Shown piece after piece: positions 17,052 to 26,139 of a stretch of 64,000 nt of DNA. The stretch is from UBA11606 sp965243715 (GTDB lineage Bacteria > Actinomycetota > Acidimicrobiia > Acidimicrobiales > Aldehydirespiratoraceae): contig CBDEVU010000007.1 in NCBI GenBank assembly GCA_965243715.1, forward strand, positions 1 through 64,000. Reading direction: 5' to 3'. How positions within the stretch are numbered: the first letter of the stretch is position 1; every line of letters starts with the position of its first letter. Below the pieces are notes generated by a model, which saw nothing but the letters and a program-made list of their open reading frames with translations, searched no databases and was not told the origin of the DNA. The position numbers and the translations under genes are program-made.

Positions 17052-18605
17052 GTGACCATCATTCATCAAAGCCGCCTTCCCCGCGTCGATATCCCCAACG
17101 TGTCGATCACCGACTTCGTCTTTGCCCAAGCGAGTGACTATCCGGATCGTATGGCTATCTCCGACGGAGCGGGAACGGCTTACACCTTCAGTGAGATCTA
17201 CGACGCCATTCGTCGGTTCGCTGGTGGACTGCAGGCCCGAGGCATCGGCCCGGGTTCGTGTGTCGCACTGATGGCTCCCAACGTTCCGGAGTACCTGACG
17301 GTGTTTCACGGCGTGGCTACCGCGGGAGCGATGCTCACGACGGTTAATCCGACGTACGGGGCCGACGAGGTGCGCCTCCAACTCATAGATGCCTCGGCGA
17401 CTATTTTGTTTACCGTCGAAATGTTCCTTGAGACCGCCCGCACGGCGACTGAGGGCACCAGCGTCACCGAGATTATTGTGATTGGCGGGGCGCCCGGGGA
17501 GCTATCGCTAGAAGACGTCTACGGTGACCCGATTGACCAAGTTGCGATTGATCCGCGCCACGATGTCATGGTTTTACCTTATTCGTCAGGCACGACTGGC
17601 CTGCCGAAGGGGGTCATGCTCACCCACTACAACCTAGTGAGCAACATTCGACAATTCAGTCACGTGGTTCACTACGATGGTCACGATATTGGCCTAGCCG
17701 CCCTGCCCTTCTTTCATATCTACGGTATGCAGATTCTGCTGAACGGCATGATTGCCAACGGCGCTGGGGTGATCACCATGGCCCGGTTTGATATGGAGCA
17801 GGCGCTTACCTTAGTCCAAGACAACAAGATCACCCGCTTCTTCGCCGTTCCGCCCATGGTGTTGGGCTTGGCTAAAGCCCCGATCGTTGACCAGTTCGAC
17901 CTTTCGTCGCTGAAGCAGATTTTCAGTGGCGCGGCCCCGCTGACTGCTGAACTGCAGGAGGAAGCCGCCGCTCGGGTCGGCTGCCAGGTGGTGCAGGGCT
18001 ACGGCATGACCGAACTCAGCCCGGTTTCTCACGCCACCCCGGAAGGTTTCAACCGGGCCGGGACGAGCGGCTTAGCGGTGAGCAACGTAGAATCGCGCAT
18101 TGTTGATCCCGAGTCCGGCCTCGATCAACCAGTGGGGGAGCGAGGCGAACTTTGGGTTCGTGGTCCGATGGTGATGAAGGGCTACCTCAACAATCCCCAA
18201 GCAACGGCGGAGACTATCGACGCCGACGGCTGGCTCCACACTGGCGACGTGGCAATCGTCGATGATGACGGCTTCTTCTCGATCGTGGACCGCATCAAAG
18301 AACTCATCAAGTACAAAGGGTTTCAGGTGCCGCCGGCCGAACTTGAGGGACTCATCGTGACCCATCCCAAAGTCCTCGATGTGGCCGTAGTTGGGGTAGC
18401 TAACGAGGAGGCAGGCGAACTGCCCAAGGCGTTCGTCGTGGTTGCGGAGGGTGAATCGCTTTCGCTGGAAGAACTGCAGAGCTTCGTCAGCGAGCATCTT
18501 GTGAGTTACAAGCAGATCCGACTGCTAGAAGCCATCGACGTAATCCCGAAGAGTGCCTCGGGCAAGATCTTGCGGCGAGAACTTCGTGATCGGGCCATGT
18601 CGTAG
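17052..18605 (+). CDS. Acyl-CoA synthetase (4-coumarate:CoA ligase-like AMP-forming enzyme)
   Basis: A 517-residue ANL-superfamily ligase that activates a carboxylate to acyl-AMP and then acyl-CoA. The P-loop-like YSSGTTGLPKG, the GYGMTELSP motif, GWLHTGDVA, the hinge YKGFQVPPAELE and the catalytic lysine in SASGKILRREL are all present. The overall pattern matches 4CL/medium-chain acyl-CoA ligases. The start is GTG at 17052 after an AAGGA sequence. It is followed by an AGGAGG that overlaps its stop codon and serves the next gene, so the two are probably one transcript. The substrate is unknown. Confidence 0.9.
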   Translation: MTIIHQSRLPRVDIPNVSITDFVFAQASDYPDRMAISDGAGTAYTFSEIYDAIRRFAGGLQARGIGPGSCVALMAPNVPEYLTVFHGVATAGAMLTTVNPTYGADEVRLQLIDASATILFTVEMFLETARTATEGTSVTEIIVIGGAPGELSLEDVYGDPIDQVAIDPRHDVMVLPYSSGTTGLPKGVMLTHYNLVSNIRQFSHVVHYDGHDIGLAALPFFHIYGMQILLNGMIANGAGVITMARFDMEQALTLVQDNKITRFFAVPPMVLGLAKAPIVDQFDLSSLKQIFSGAAPLTAELQEEAAARVGCQVVQGYGMTELSPVSHATPEGFNRAGTSGLAVSNVESRIVDPESGLDQPVGERGELWVRGPMVMKGYLNNPQATAETIDADGWLHTGDVAIVDDDGFFSIVDRIKELIKYKGFQVPPAELEGLIVTHPKVLDVAVVGVANEEAGELPKAFVVVAEGESLSLEELQSFVSEHLVSYKQIRLLEAIDVIPKSASGKILRRELRDRAMS

Positions 18606-18616
18606 GAGGTTCCGCG

Positions 18617-19585
18617 GTGTCAATTCATAGAACATTGCTCGCCGAGCAGGGGGTGCTCCTCGTCGACGGTGCGACTGGGACCCAACTAATGGCTTCCGGG
18701 CTCGAGGCTGGTGACGCCCCCGAGCGCCTCAACCTTGATCGCCCCGAGGTGGTCTGGGGATTACATCAGTCGTATGTCGATGCCGGTTCAGACATTGTTC
18801 TCACTAACACGTTCGGGGGGAGCAGCTACCGATTGGCGCTGCATAAACTCGACGACCGCGTCATCGAAATCAATCGCCAAGCTGCCCGCCATGCTCGCCA
18901 TGTTGTCGACCAAGTGGAGCGTCGGGTCCTAGTCGCGGGGTCGATTGGTCCCACCGGTGAACTGCTGGCGCCGCTCGGTGAACTTCAGCCTCAAGATGCG
19001 GTTCGGGCCTTCGCTGATCAGGCCCAAGGTCTGGCGGAAGGGGGGGCCGATCTACTGTGGATCGAAACGATGAGTTCACTCGCTGAGGTCGAGGCGGTCG
19101 TGGCAGGCGCACGACAAGTGACTGATCTGCCGATCGCGGTGACCTTGAGCTTCGACACCGCGGGCCACACCATGATGGGGGTAAGTGGCACGGCTGCCGG
19201 GACTCGGCTGCGAGAACTCGGCGTCGACGCCATGGGAGCCAACTGCGGAAACAATCTGGCCGACACGGAGGCCGCGCTGGCGGAGATGATCGAGTGCGCG
19301 GGCGACATCCCGGTTATCGCCAAATCCAACGCCGGTATTCCTGAGTGGCGCGGCGCCGAACTTGCCTACTCGGGTTCGCCCGAGGTGATGGCCGCCCACG
19401 CCCATCGGGTACGACAATCTGGCGTTCAGATCATCGGCGGTTGCTGCGGCAATAATCCTGAGCACATTGCCGCCATGCGGGCGGTTCTCGACGGGACGTG
19501 CCCGGTCCCTGAGGTGGACTTCACGCCCGCGATACGGCGGACGAGTTGCCCCGAAAGGCCTCGCCGCTCCCGTCGCCGCCGCTAG
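18617..19585 (+). CDS. Homocysteine S-methyltransferase family protein
   Basis: A 322-residue zinc-dependent methyltransferase barrel related to BHMT, MmuM and the N-terminal MetH domain. It opens with LLVDGATGTQLM, and the three zinc cysteines lie in GANCG and GGCCG. It is predicted to transfer a methyl group from a methyl donor (betaine, SMM, DMSP or similar) to homocysteine. The GTG start has AGGAGG seven bases upstream. The C terminus ends in a basic tail (RPRRSRRRR). The donor cannot be assigned from sequence. Confidence 0.87.
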   Translation: MSIHRTLLAEQGVLLVDGATGTQLMASGLEAGDAPERLNLDRPEVVWGLHQSYVDAGSDIVLTNTFGGSSYRLALHKLDDRVIEINRQAARHARHVVDQVERRVLVAGSIGPTGELLAPLGELQPQDAVRAFADQAQGLAEGGADLLWIETMSSLAEVEAVVAGARQVTDLPIAVTLSFDTAGHTMMGVSGTAAGTRLRELGVDAMGANCGNNLADTEAALAEMIECAGDIPVIAKSNAGIPEWRGAELAYSGSPEVMAAHAHRVRQSGVQIIGGCCGNNPEHIAAMRAVLDGTCPVPEVDFTPAIRRTSCPERPRRSRRRR

Positions 19586-19610
19586 GGGTCGAGTTTGGAT
19601 CGGGGGGGGG

Positions 19611-21425
19611 CTACCAGGTGTCGATCATTGGCCGGTGACCGCCGGGGTGAGGCGGCATTGCACGGAGCAGGTTGACGACTCGGGGCCGGGTTGTCGCGGG
19701 GTCGATCACATCGTCGATTTCATGGTGGGCGGCGGCATTAAGGGCGTTGGAGTGGGCGTACATCTGTCCTACGAGTTCATCGTAGAGTACTGTTCGCGCC
19801 TCCGGCGAGGCCGCGGCGTCGAGTTCGCGTCTAGATCCGAGGGTGACCGCGCCTTCGATTCCCATGGCGCTGACCTCACCCGTGGGCCAAGCCAGGGTCA
19901 TCACGGTGGCGTGGAAACTCCCGCCGGACATGGCCATCGCCCCTAGGCCAACTGCCTTGCGGAGCACGATAGTAATCAGTGGCACCGTCAGGCTCGCCCC
20001 TGTGACAAAAAGTCGCCCGAAGTGGCGGACTTGCGCGGACTTCTCGGCAACCGGTCCGACCATGAAGCCCGGCGTGTCGCACAGCGAAATCAACGGCAGG
20101 CCGTGGCCGTCACACAACTGCATGAAACGGGCACCTTTGTCGGCGCTGTTGGCGTCGATGGCACCGCCGAGGTGGGCGGGGTCGTTGGCGATGATACCCA
20201 CCGGGCGGCCCTCGATCCGACCGAGAACGGTGATGATCGAACGCCCGAAAGTGGGTCGCAACTCGAGCACTGAATCCACATCACACAAGATGTTGACAGC
20301 GCAGCGAACGTCGTAAACCCGCTTCCGGTTCTCGGGAACCACGTCACGCATGGCGTCTTGACGATGAGCGGTCCAGCCGACGAGCGGGCCCTGAAAGTAC
20401 GAGAGATATTGCTTGGTGGTGGCCACCGCGGCGGCGTCGCCCTCGACGAGCAGATCGATCACGCCATTGGCGCATTGGATATCGACCGAACCAATTTCCT
20501 CCGCGGTGAACACGCCGAGTCCACCCCCTTCGATCATGGCTGGTCCGGCCATTCCGAGGTTGGCATCGGGGGTGGCGATGATGACGTCGCACACCGCGGC
20601 GAGGGCCGCGTTCCCCGCGAAGCAACGTCCAGATACGACGGCGACTGACGGCACTTTCCCGCTAAGCCGAGACAGCCACGCGAACGACATGATCTCTAGG
20701 CCCGACAAATCAGGCGAATCGGTGTCGCCGGGCCGGCCGCCTCCGCCCTCGGCGAATAACACGATGGGGAGACCTAGTCGATCGACGACTTCGAGCAGGC
20801 GGTCCTTCTTTTGGTGGCTGCGAAATCCTTGGGTTCCCGCAAGGACCGAGTAGTCATACGACATCACCGCACAACGGCTTGCCGCATCGTCGAAGTGATC
20901 GCCGTTGATGCGGCACAACCCGCCGACGATCCCATCAGCGGGAGTAGTAGCGATTAAGTCGTCGACGGTGCGACGCTTGGTCTGGCCCGCGTACATCAAC
21001 CCGCCGTACTCCTCGAAACTGTCCGCGTCGACGAGGTCCGCAATGTTCTCGCGGGCGCTGCGACGACCGCGCGAGTGAATCTTGGCCATTGCTTCGGGCC
21101 GAGCGCCGTCGGCGAGACGGGCTTGGCGACTCTGAACATCACGAAGGTCAGCCCTGACTTTGCGGGGCGACTCGGCCACAACCGCATCAGCAGCAGCATC
21201 GATGGGGCCCGGTTCCATGGACGCAATCAAGGTTCCCGCCGCTATGACCTGGCCGGGCGCCACTGCGATCGAGATAACGGTGCCATCGACGGGTGCCGCT
21301 AGGAGGTGTTCGATCTTCATCATTTCGACGATTGCGATAGTGTCGCCCCCGCGTATCACGTCGTTTTGGCTCACCTCGACCAACACCACAGTGCAGTCGG
21401 TTTTGGCTCGGATCTCTATGCTCAT
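19611..21425 (-). CDS. Biotinyl domain-carboxyltransferase fusion (acyl-CoA carboxylase subunit)
   Basis: A 604-residue protein in two parts. Residues 1-75 are a biotinyl/lipoyl domain with the biotin-attachment sequence VEMMKIEH (Lys37). After an Ala-rich linker, residues ~105-600 are a carboxyltransferase of the PccB/AccD type, with RGRRSARENI near its start, oxyanion glycines (AEGGGGRPGD) and the second half marked by CDTPGFMVG. It would move CO2 from carboxybiotin to an acyl-CoA. The order BCCP then CT resembles the C-terminal half of single-chain long-chain acyl-CoA carboxylases, but the biotin carboxylase part is absent and no such gene is adjacent. It starts 7 bp after the upstream Gfo/Idh-like gene. 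Confidence 0.87.
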   Translation of the reverse strand: MSIEIRAKTDCTVVLVEVSQNDVIRGGDTIAIVEMMKIEHLLAAPVDGTVISIAVAPGQVIAAGTLIASMEPGPIDAAADAVVAESPRKVRADLRDVQSRQARLADGARPEAMAKIHSRGRRSARENIADLVDADSFEEYGGLMYAGQTKRRTVDDLIATTPADGIVGGLCRINGDHFDDAASRCAVMSYDYSVLAGTQGFRSHQKKDRLLEVVDRLGLPIVLFAEGGGGRPGDTDSPDLSGLEIMSFAWLSRLSGKVPSVAVVSGRCFAGNAALAAVCDVIIATPDANLGMAGPAMIEGGGLGVFTAEEIGSVDIQCANGVIDLLVEGDAAAVATTKQYLSYFQGPLVGWTAHRQDAMRDVVPENRKRVYDVRCAVNILCDVDSVLELRPTFGRSIITVLGRIEGRPVGIIANDPAHLGGAIDANSADKGARFMQLCDGHGLPLISLCDTPGFMVGPVAEKSAQVRHFGRLFVTGASLTVPLITIVLRKAVGLGAMAMSGGSFHATVMTLAWPTGEVSAMGIEGAVTLGSRRELDAAASPEARTVLYDELVGQMYAHSNALNAAAHHEIDDVIDPATTRPRVVNLLRAMPPHPGGHRPMIDTW

Positions 21426-21432
21426 CGGGTTG

Positions 21433-22395
21433 CTAGTCGATACTAGGGGTCCACGGATCCGCTCGGTGAATTAGTTCACCAAGCGAAGCCGCGGCGTTCA
21501 CTTCAGGCCAAGGTTCGGTCTCCTGGCGGGCTAGGAGGCTCAGTCGGTAAAGCTGATCTACAAATCCGAGTGCGGCGAGCGGATGTAGGTCTCCTTGTTC
21601 GGTTGCTTCGCCGTTGATCTCGAGGCTCGGGATTGGATCAACAACCACGCTGACCACCCCGTTGGCGTCGGCCACTTCGAAATCCAACCGAGCGCTTCCC
21701 GGCCCCCAGACGCTTTCGACTCGCGCAGTGCGACCAGAGGGGAACCGAAGGGTGACCGTTGCCGCGGTGGTTGTTTCATCGCGGGCGGCGGCGATATGGA
21801 CCCCAGCCACGATCTCGCGCCCCGCCGCGGCTAGCAACAGCGCATACCGGGCGCCTGGGTCTGTGGCGGGCCCACCGAACGCTCTGGTGCCGTGTTGCCC
21901 CCACGTTGGAGCCGGTTGGGTTGCCCGTATTACAAGATGATGGGGCTGACCCATGGAGCCAATGGCGGTGAGCGCGTCACGAATGAGTGGTGCGTGAAGG
22001 AGGTTCGCCCCCGCGACCATCGGGACTCCGAAATCGGGCAGGGGAGCCAGCAGAGGTGTTTCAACAAGCACGGCCCGCACTGTTCCCGGCCGGGCTGCGA
22101 TCTTGCCTATAACGCTCGGCGCGGCGCAGGGGGGAACGGCAACGACCAGCATGTCGGCAGTGGTGAGCAACTCTTCGAGGCCGACGTTGGCGATGCCGGT
22201 TTCCTGGGCGAAATCGTCACCGGAACGGGCGTCGCCCCCGACCCCGACCAAGCTGACGCCCCGAACCATTTGGGCCGCCGCGGCGTGGAGGGCCGCGCCC
22301 TTTCCAGCCCCGACGATACCGACCCGAAGTTCTGTCCTTTTGATTCTCGACTCGGCCTGCGAGCGACGCTTGGTTCGATGACGGGGGCGTAGCAT
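21433..22395 (-). CDS. Gfo/Idh/MocA-like NAD(P)-binding protein
   Basis: About 320 residues from the ATG at 22395 (a GTG at 22404 is possible). A Rossmann motif (VGIVGAGKGAALHA) starts the fold, followed by LLTTADMLVVAVPP and an ETP where classic family members have EKP. The C-terminal half looks like the alpha/beta dehydrogenase dimer domain. The missing EKP lysine makes standard sugar dehydrogenase activity uncertain. It is in tandem with the biotinyl-carboxyltransferase fusion, and the functional link is unknown. Its 5' end is within 82 bp of the divergent PBP start. Confidence 0.7.
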   Translation of the reverse strand: MLRPRHRTKRRSQAESRIKRTELRVGIVGAGKGAALHAAAAQMVRGVSLVGVGGDARSGDDFAQETGIANVGLEELLTTADMLVVAVPPCAAPSVIGKIAARPGTVRAVLVETPLLAPLPDFGVPMVAGANLLHAPLIRDALTAIGSMGQPHHLVIRATQPAPTWGQHGTRAFGGPATDPGARYALLLAAAGREIVAGVHIAAARDETTTAATVTLRFPSGRTARVESVWGPGSARLDFEVADANGVVSVVVDPIPSLEINGEATEQGDLHPLAALGFVDQLYRLSLLARQETEPWPEVNAAASLGELIHRADPWTPSID

Positions 22396-22464
22396 TTGTC
22401 TCACCCCGAGATCGTCTCACGCGAACGGTCCCCGTGCCGCGGCGGCCTTGTCCTACTGCTCCGG

Positions 22465-22470
22465 TACGGT
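22465..22470 (+). promoter_or_regulatory. Candidate -10 element (TACGGT), leaderless
   Basis: TACGGT is followed by exactly six bases and then GTG at 22477. This is the same geometry as at 13937, 33291 and 57339, and it supports 22477 as the PBP start rather than the TTG at 22396. Confidence 0.5.
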
Positions 22471-22476
22471 TCTTGC

Positions 22477-24819
22477 GTGCGTGGTCTTGTCGGGTTAGTT
22501 CGGTTTGGCGTCATCTTGGTGGGCGGCGGATTGGCGATGGCGTTCACGGTGGCAGCTCTTGCCTCCCGCGTGGCGGAGGTTTTTACCGCTAACGAGTCAA
22601 CCACCGTCGAGATCAAACTCGATGATTTATCACTTAGATCCATAGTTTATGACAGCAACGGCGACGAGTTCGACATTCTCTACAACGTCGAGAACCGGGC
22701 GTTGGTAGACCTCGATCAAATCAATGTCACGATGATCACGGCCCTGATCGTGCTGGAGGACGAAGGCTTCTGGGATCACAACGGAATTGATGCCAAAGCG
22801 CTCGGGCGGGCCCTTATCGAAAACGTCAACTCGGGCGGGATCAAACAAGGTGGCTCGACTATCACTCAGCAACTCATCAAGAATGGAGTCATCGGTAACG
22901 ACCAGAATCTCGAGCGCAAGATTCCCGAGGCGGCCCTCGCCATTCGACTCGAAAGCCAGTTGACCAAAGAAAGTATCCTAGAGGCGTATCTCAATACCGT
23001 CTATTTCGGGGCGGGCGCCTACGGCGTTATGGCAGCGGCCGAAATCTACTTTGATACCGAACCGGAGGCTCTGACGTGGCCCGAGTCCGCAATGTTAGCC
23101 GCGCTCATCTCGAATCCCCGGGCCCATGATCCCACTCTTTTCCCCGACGTGGCCAAGGAACGACGCGCCGTGGCGCTTGGTCGCCTCCTCGAAACGGAAC
23201 ACATCTCCCAACTCGAACACGACCGCTTTCTCGACTCCCCGCTGCCCACGTCGCGCACCGTCTCCGCCAAATGGGAGCCGTCTAACTATTTCATCGAGGA
23301 GGTGCGGCGGAGGTTGCTCAAGGACCCTCGGCTAGCCGAGACCCAAGAGGAAAGGACTGAGATGCTCTTCAGCGGTGGCCTACGGGTGTACACCACCTAC
23401 GATCCGGTCACCCAGGCCGCGGCCGAGGCGGCGGTGGAGGCCTTCATGCCGGACGATGAACGGGCCTTTGCCGGCTCTCTCGCGTCGGTCGAACCAGGGT
23501 CAGGGAAAGTACGGGCGATCGTTGGTGGTCCCGGTTTTGACGTGTTCGAGTTCAATATTGCCACGCAGAAAGGTCGGCCTACCGGCTCGTCGTTTAAACC
23601 ATTCGCGCTCGCCGCGGCGATGGAAAAGGGATTTGTTCCCTCTGATCAGATTAGTGGCATCGGGACATGTGAGTTCGAAAACCGCGGTGGCACTCCGAAT
23701 CCCTACCGTGTTAACAACTTCGGTGGTTCCGGAGGCTCGGTCGCTTCGCTGCGATCCCAGACCCTCGCATCATCGAACTGCGCCTATGTTCGTCTTGGGG
23801 TCATTGTTGGTTTGTCGAACGTGGCCGACACTGCAAATGCCCTTGGCGTCACGACCGACCTCTCCGATTTGCCAATTTCGATGCCGCTGGGACCAAAGGA
23901 CGTCACCCCGCTCGATATGGCAACCGCTTATGCTACGTTCGCCAACGACGGACTACATGTTGACCCGATCTTCATCGAGCGAGTGGAAGATCGCGAGGGG
24001 AACATCATTTTAGAAAATACACCGTCCCCTGAGCGAGCGATCTCGGTCCAGAGCGCCCGGCTAGTTACCAAGATTCTGGTCGCTAACGTCCGCGGCGGAA
24101 CGGGCACCCGGGCGCGCCTTCCCGATCAGGTCGCGGCAGGTAAGACCGGTACCGCCCAGAACTTCGCTGACGCCTGGTTTGTGGGATACACGCCTCATCT
24201 CGCCACCGCTGTCTGGATGGGAAACCCCGACGAACAAATCCCCATGCGCCGGGTAAATCGGGGAGTTTTGGGTGTCGGGAGCGTTACCGGCGGCTCGATC
24301 CCCGCGATGATCTGGGGCCATTTTAATAAGGCCTACCACGAGGGACGCGAACCACTTTCGTTTACTGACCCAGAGGGCACCCGTGGCGGACGGCGTCTCC
24401 GCACTGATAGGGAGAGGGACGAATACGACGAAGTCATTAACAGTCCTTGTGGAGATACTCGGGTTGAAGCCGACACCGACGGGGATGGTAAGGTCGACTA
24501 CTGTGGAGAAAACGGTTCTGACTTTGAGTTTGATAAGGAGATCGGCGAGTGCCCAATCTTGTACACGGCCGTCGACACTAACGGTGACCGCCAAATCGAT
24601 GGCTGCCTACCGCCGACAACCACCACTACCACAACAACGACTACCACTACAACGACCACAACGACCACAACAACGGCTCCGTCATCAACGGTTCCGTCAA
24701 CAACCGTGGGAGTTACAACTCCGAGAGTTCCAGCTACAACGGTTTTGTCTACAACGGTTCCGTCTACAACCGTGGGAGTTCCAACTCCCAGTACACCAAC
24801 AGACACCGAGCCTGAATGA
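22477..24819 (+). CDS. ponA: Class A penicillin-binding protein (PBP1A-type)
   Basis: About 780 residues from the GTG at 22477. An N-terminal membrane anchor (VRFGVILVGGGLAMAFTVAA) is followed by a GT51 glycosyltransferase domain with the catalytic glutamate in LEDEGFWDHNGID and the QGGSTITQQLIKN motif. The transpeptidase domain has the serine in GSSFKPF, SSN in ASSNCAY, and AGKTGTAQ. It polymerises and cross-links peptidoglycan outside the membrane. After the enzyme comes an unusual tail: two acidic loops of calcium-binding type (DTDGDGKVDYC and DTNGDRQIDGC), each ending in cysteine, then about 20 threonines and a Thr/Ser/Pro/Val low-complexity end. The stop overlaps the next ATG. Confidence 0.92.
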   Translation: MRGLVGLVRFGVILVGGGLAMAFTVAALASRVAEVFTANESTTVEIKLDDLSLRSIVYDSNGDEFDILYNVENRALVDLDQINVTMITALIVLEDEGFWDHNGIDAKALGRALIENVNSGGIKQGGSTITQQLIKNGVIGNDQNLERKIPEAALAIRLESQLTKESILEAYLNTVYFGAGAYGVMAAAEIYFDTEPEALTWPESAMLAALISNPRAHDPTLFPDVAKERRAVALGRLLETEHISQLEHDRFLDSPLPTSRTVSAKWEPSNYFIEEVRRRLLKDPRLAETQEERTEMLFSGGLRVYTTYDPVTQAAAEAAVEAFMPDDERAFAGSLASVEPGSGKVRAIVGGPGFDVFEFNIATQKGRPTGSSFKPFALAAAMEKGFVPSDQISGIGTCEFENRGGTPNPYRVNNFGGSGGSVASLRSQTLASSNCAYVRLGVIVGLSNVADTANALGVTTDLSDLPISMPLGPKDVTPLDMATAYATFANDGLHVDPIFIERVEDREGNIILENTPSPERAISVQSARLVTKILVANVRGGTGTRARLPDQVAAGKTGTAQNFADAWFVGYTPHLATAVWMGNPDEQIPMRRVNRGVLGVGSVTGGSIPAMIWGHFNKAYHEGREPLSFTDPEGTRGGRRLRTDRERDEYDEVINSPCGDTRVEADTDGDGKVDYCGENGSDFEFDKEIGECPILYTAVDTNGDRQIDGCLPPTTTTTTTTTTTTTTTTTTTTAPSSTVPSTTVGVTTPRVPATTVLSTTVPSTTVGVPTPSTPTDTEPE
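24610..24815 (+). repeat. Low-complexity ACN/threonine-coding repeat tract
   Basis: About 60 bp of ACA/ACC/ACG/ACT codons (poly-Thr) is followed by imperfect copies of ACAACGGTTCCGTCTACAAC and CCGTGGGAGTTCCAACTCC (for example at 24685-24720 and 24740-24790). Such tracts can change length by slippage. They encode the extracellular C-terminal tail of the PBP. Confidence 0.85.
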
Positions 24820-25526
24820 CCGCTGATCGCTTGCTTGATATACAACGTCTCGATGTCGAATCCGATCGGCTCAACTACCGGCGGTTGAATCTCACCCAAC
24901 GACAAGAGTTGGCGGTGCTCCAAGCCGATCAAGCACGTCAGCAAGCCGATATAGATCTCGTCGCTGCGGCGCGCGTTGAGGTCGCTACTCGACAACGTCG
25001 CTGCGAAGCGGAAGCGCAAATCGCGTTCGATCGGGCGGCCACTGACGAAAGCCGCCTTTACGGCGGCGAGGTCCAAGGGGTAAAAAACCTTCAAGCCCTC
25101 CAGCACGAGATAGTGGGCTTACGTGATCGGCAGCGTCGATACGAAGATCAAGCCCTTGAAGCCATGGAAGAAGCCGAATTATTTGCGGCGCAGGGTGCGG
25201 CACTCGAGTACGCCCGTGCCGATGTTGATCAGAGGGTCGCCAAACTCGAAGACGCCATAGCCGCGATTGACGCCGAGATCAACGACGCGATGGAGCGAAT
25301 TACCGCCGAGCGAAGCGACGCGGTAAGCCACATCGAGGGAGCCCGCTTGGCGGAGTACGAGGGTCTCCGACCTAGGTTTGGGGCGGCAACCGTAGTCCGC
25401 TTTGACGGATCGAAGTGCGTGGGTTGTCCGTTAGCTATGCCCGCGATGGAGATCGATCGTATCAAGCATCTTGGGGAGCACGATCCGACCAACTGCGAGG
25501 AATGCGGACGAATCGTCGTGCGCTGA
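24816..25526 (+). CDS. C4 zinc-ribbon coiled-coil protein
   Basis: A 236-residue protein. Residues 1 to about 180 are a long charged coiled coil (many Gln, Arg, Glu; LQADQARQQADIDL). The last ~45 residues carry CVGCP and CEECG, a four-cysteine zinc ribbon. This architecture matches the actinobacterial family of M. tuberculosis Rv2229c. In mycobacteria the neighbouring Rv2228c is an RNase H-phosphatase fusion; here the neighbour is a phosphatase alone. ATGA overlap with the PBP and tight spacing downstream indicate an operon. The molecular role is unknown, and nucleic acid binding is a guess from the ribbon. Confidence 0.85.
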   Translation: MTADRLLDIQRLDVESDRLNYRRLNLTQRQELAVLQADQARQQADIDLVAAARVEVATRQRRCEAEAQIAFDRAATDESRLYGGEVQGVKNLQALQHEIVGLRDRQRRYEDQALEAMEEAELFAAQGAALEYARADVDQRVAKLEDAIAAIDAEINDAMERITAERSDAVSHIEGARLAEYEGLRPRFGAATVVRFDGSKCVGCPLAMPAMEIDRIKHLGEHDPTNCEECGRIVVR

Positions 25527-25527
25527 C

Positions 25528-26139
25528 ATGCTGGTTATAGTTCGCCACGGCCGCACCCCAGCCAACGCCGCGAAGGAGCTTCTTGGTCGCCGTGACCCCG
25601 ACCTTGATCACGTTGGTCGCGCTCAGGCGGCGGCGATCGCCACAGTAATTCCCCTTGGATCTCGGGTGATTTCCAGCCCCTTGCAACGCTGCCTTCAAAC
25701 CGCTGAGGGCTTTTGCGATCAGGTCGAGGTGGACGAGCGCTTGCTGGAGATCAACTACGGCGAACTCGAGGGGACCCTAGTGACCGACGTGCCCGCGGCG
25801 ACGTTGGCGCAATGGCGCGGTGACAACACTTGGAAGCCGGCGGGTGGGGAGAGCCACGATGAGTTGGCTCACCGCGTTTGGGATCTGCTCGATGAACTGG
25901 CAGAGCAGGCCGCCCGCGAAGACGTCGTGCTGGTGAGTCATGTTTCGCCCATCAAGGCCGCGGTTGCTTGGGCCCTCGAGGTCCCAATTGACATTTTGTG
26001 GCGCTGTTTCGTGGCCCAGGCCTCGATTCTTCGTATTGGCGTGTCGCCAGCGGGTCGGTCCCTGCGTTCGTTCAACGAAACCAGCCATCTCGCGAAGGAG
26101 AAGCCTGAGGTCCTACCCCCGCCAACGGTTTCATTATGA
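25528..26139 (+). CDS. Histidine phosphatase (phosphoglycerate mutase-like)
   Basis: A 203-residue histidine phosphatase. It opens with MLVIVRHGRT, which holds the catalytic RHG. It also has SSPLQRCLQTAE, the acid residue region EINYGELEG, and the second histidine in VVLVSHVSPIKAA. The ATG at 25528 is one base after the upstream stop; a longer frame from 25471 would overlap it needlessly. The family includes cobalamin (CobC-type) and small-molecule phosphatases, and the substrate is not assigned. It overlaps arfB by ATGA. Confidence 0.87.
   Translation: MLVIVRHGRTPANAAKELLGRRDPDLDHVGRAQAAAIATVIPLGSRVISSPLQRCLQTAEGFCDQVEVDERLLEINYGELEGTLVTDVPAATLAQWRGDNTWKPAGGESHDELAHRVWDLLDELAEQAAREDVVLVSHVSPIKAAVAWALEVPIDILWRCFVAQASILRIGVSPAGRSLRSFNETSHLAKEKPEVLPPPTVSL

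Noticed and set aside
24498..25106. A minus-strand frame with a long poly-valine run.
   Set aside because: It is the antisense of the PBP poly-Thr tract and the zinc-ribbon gene.
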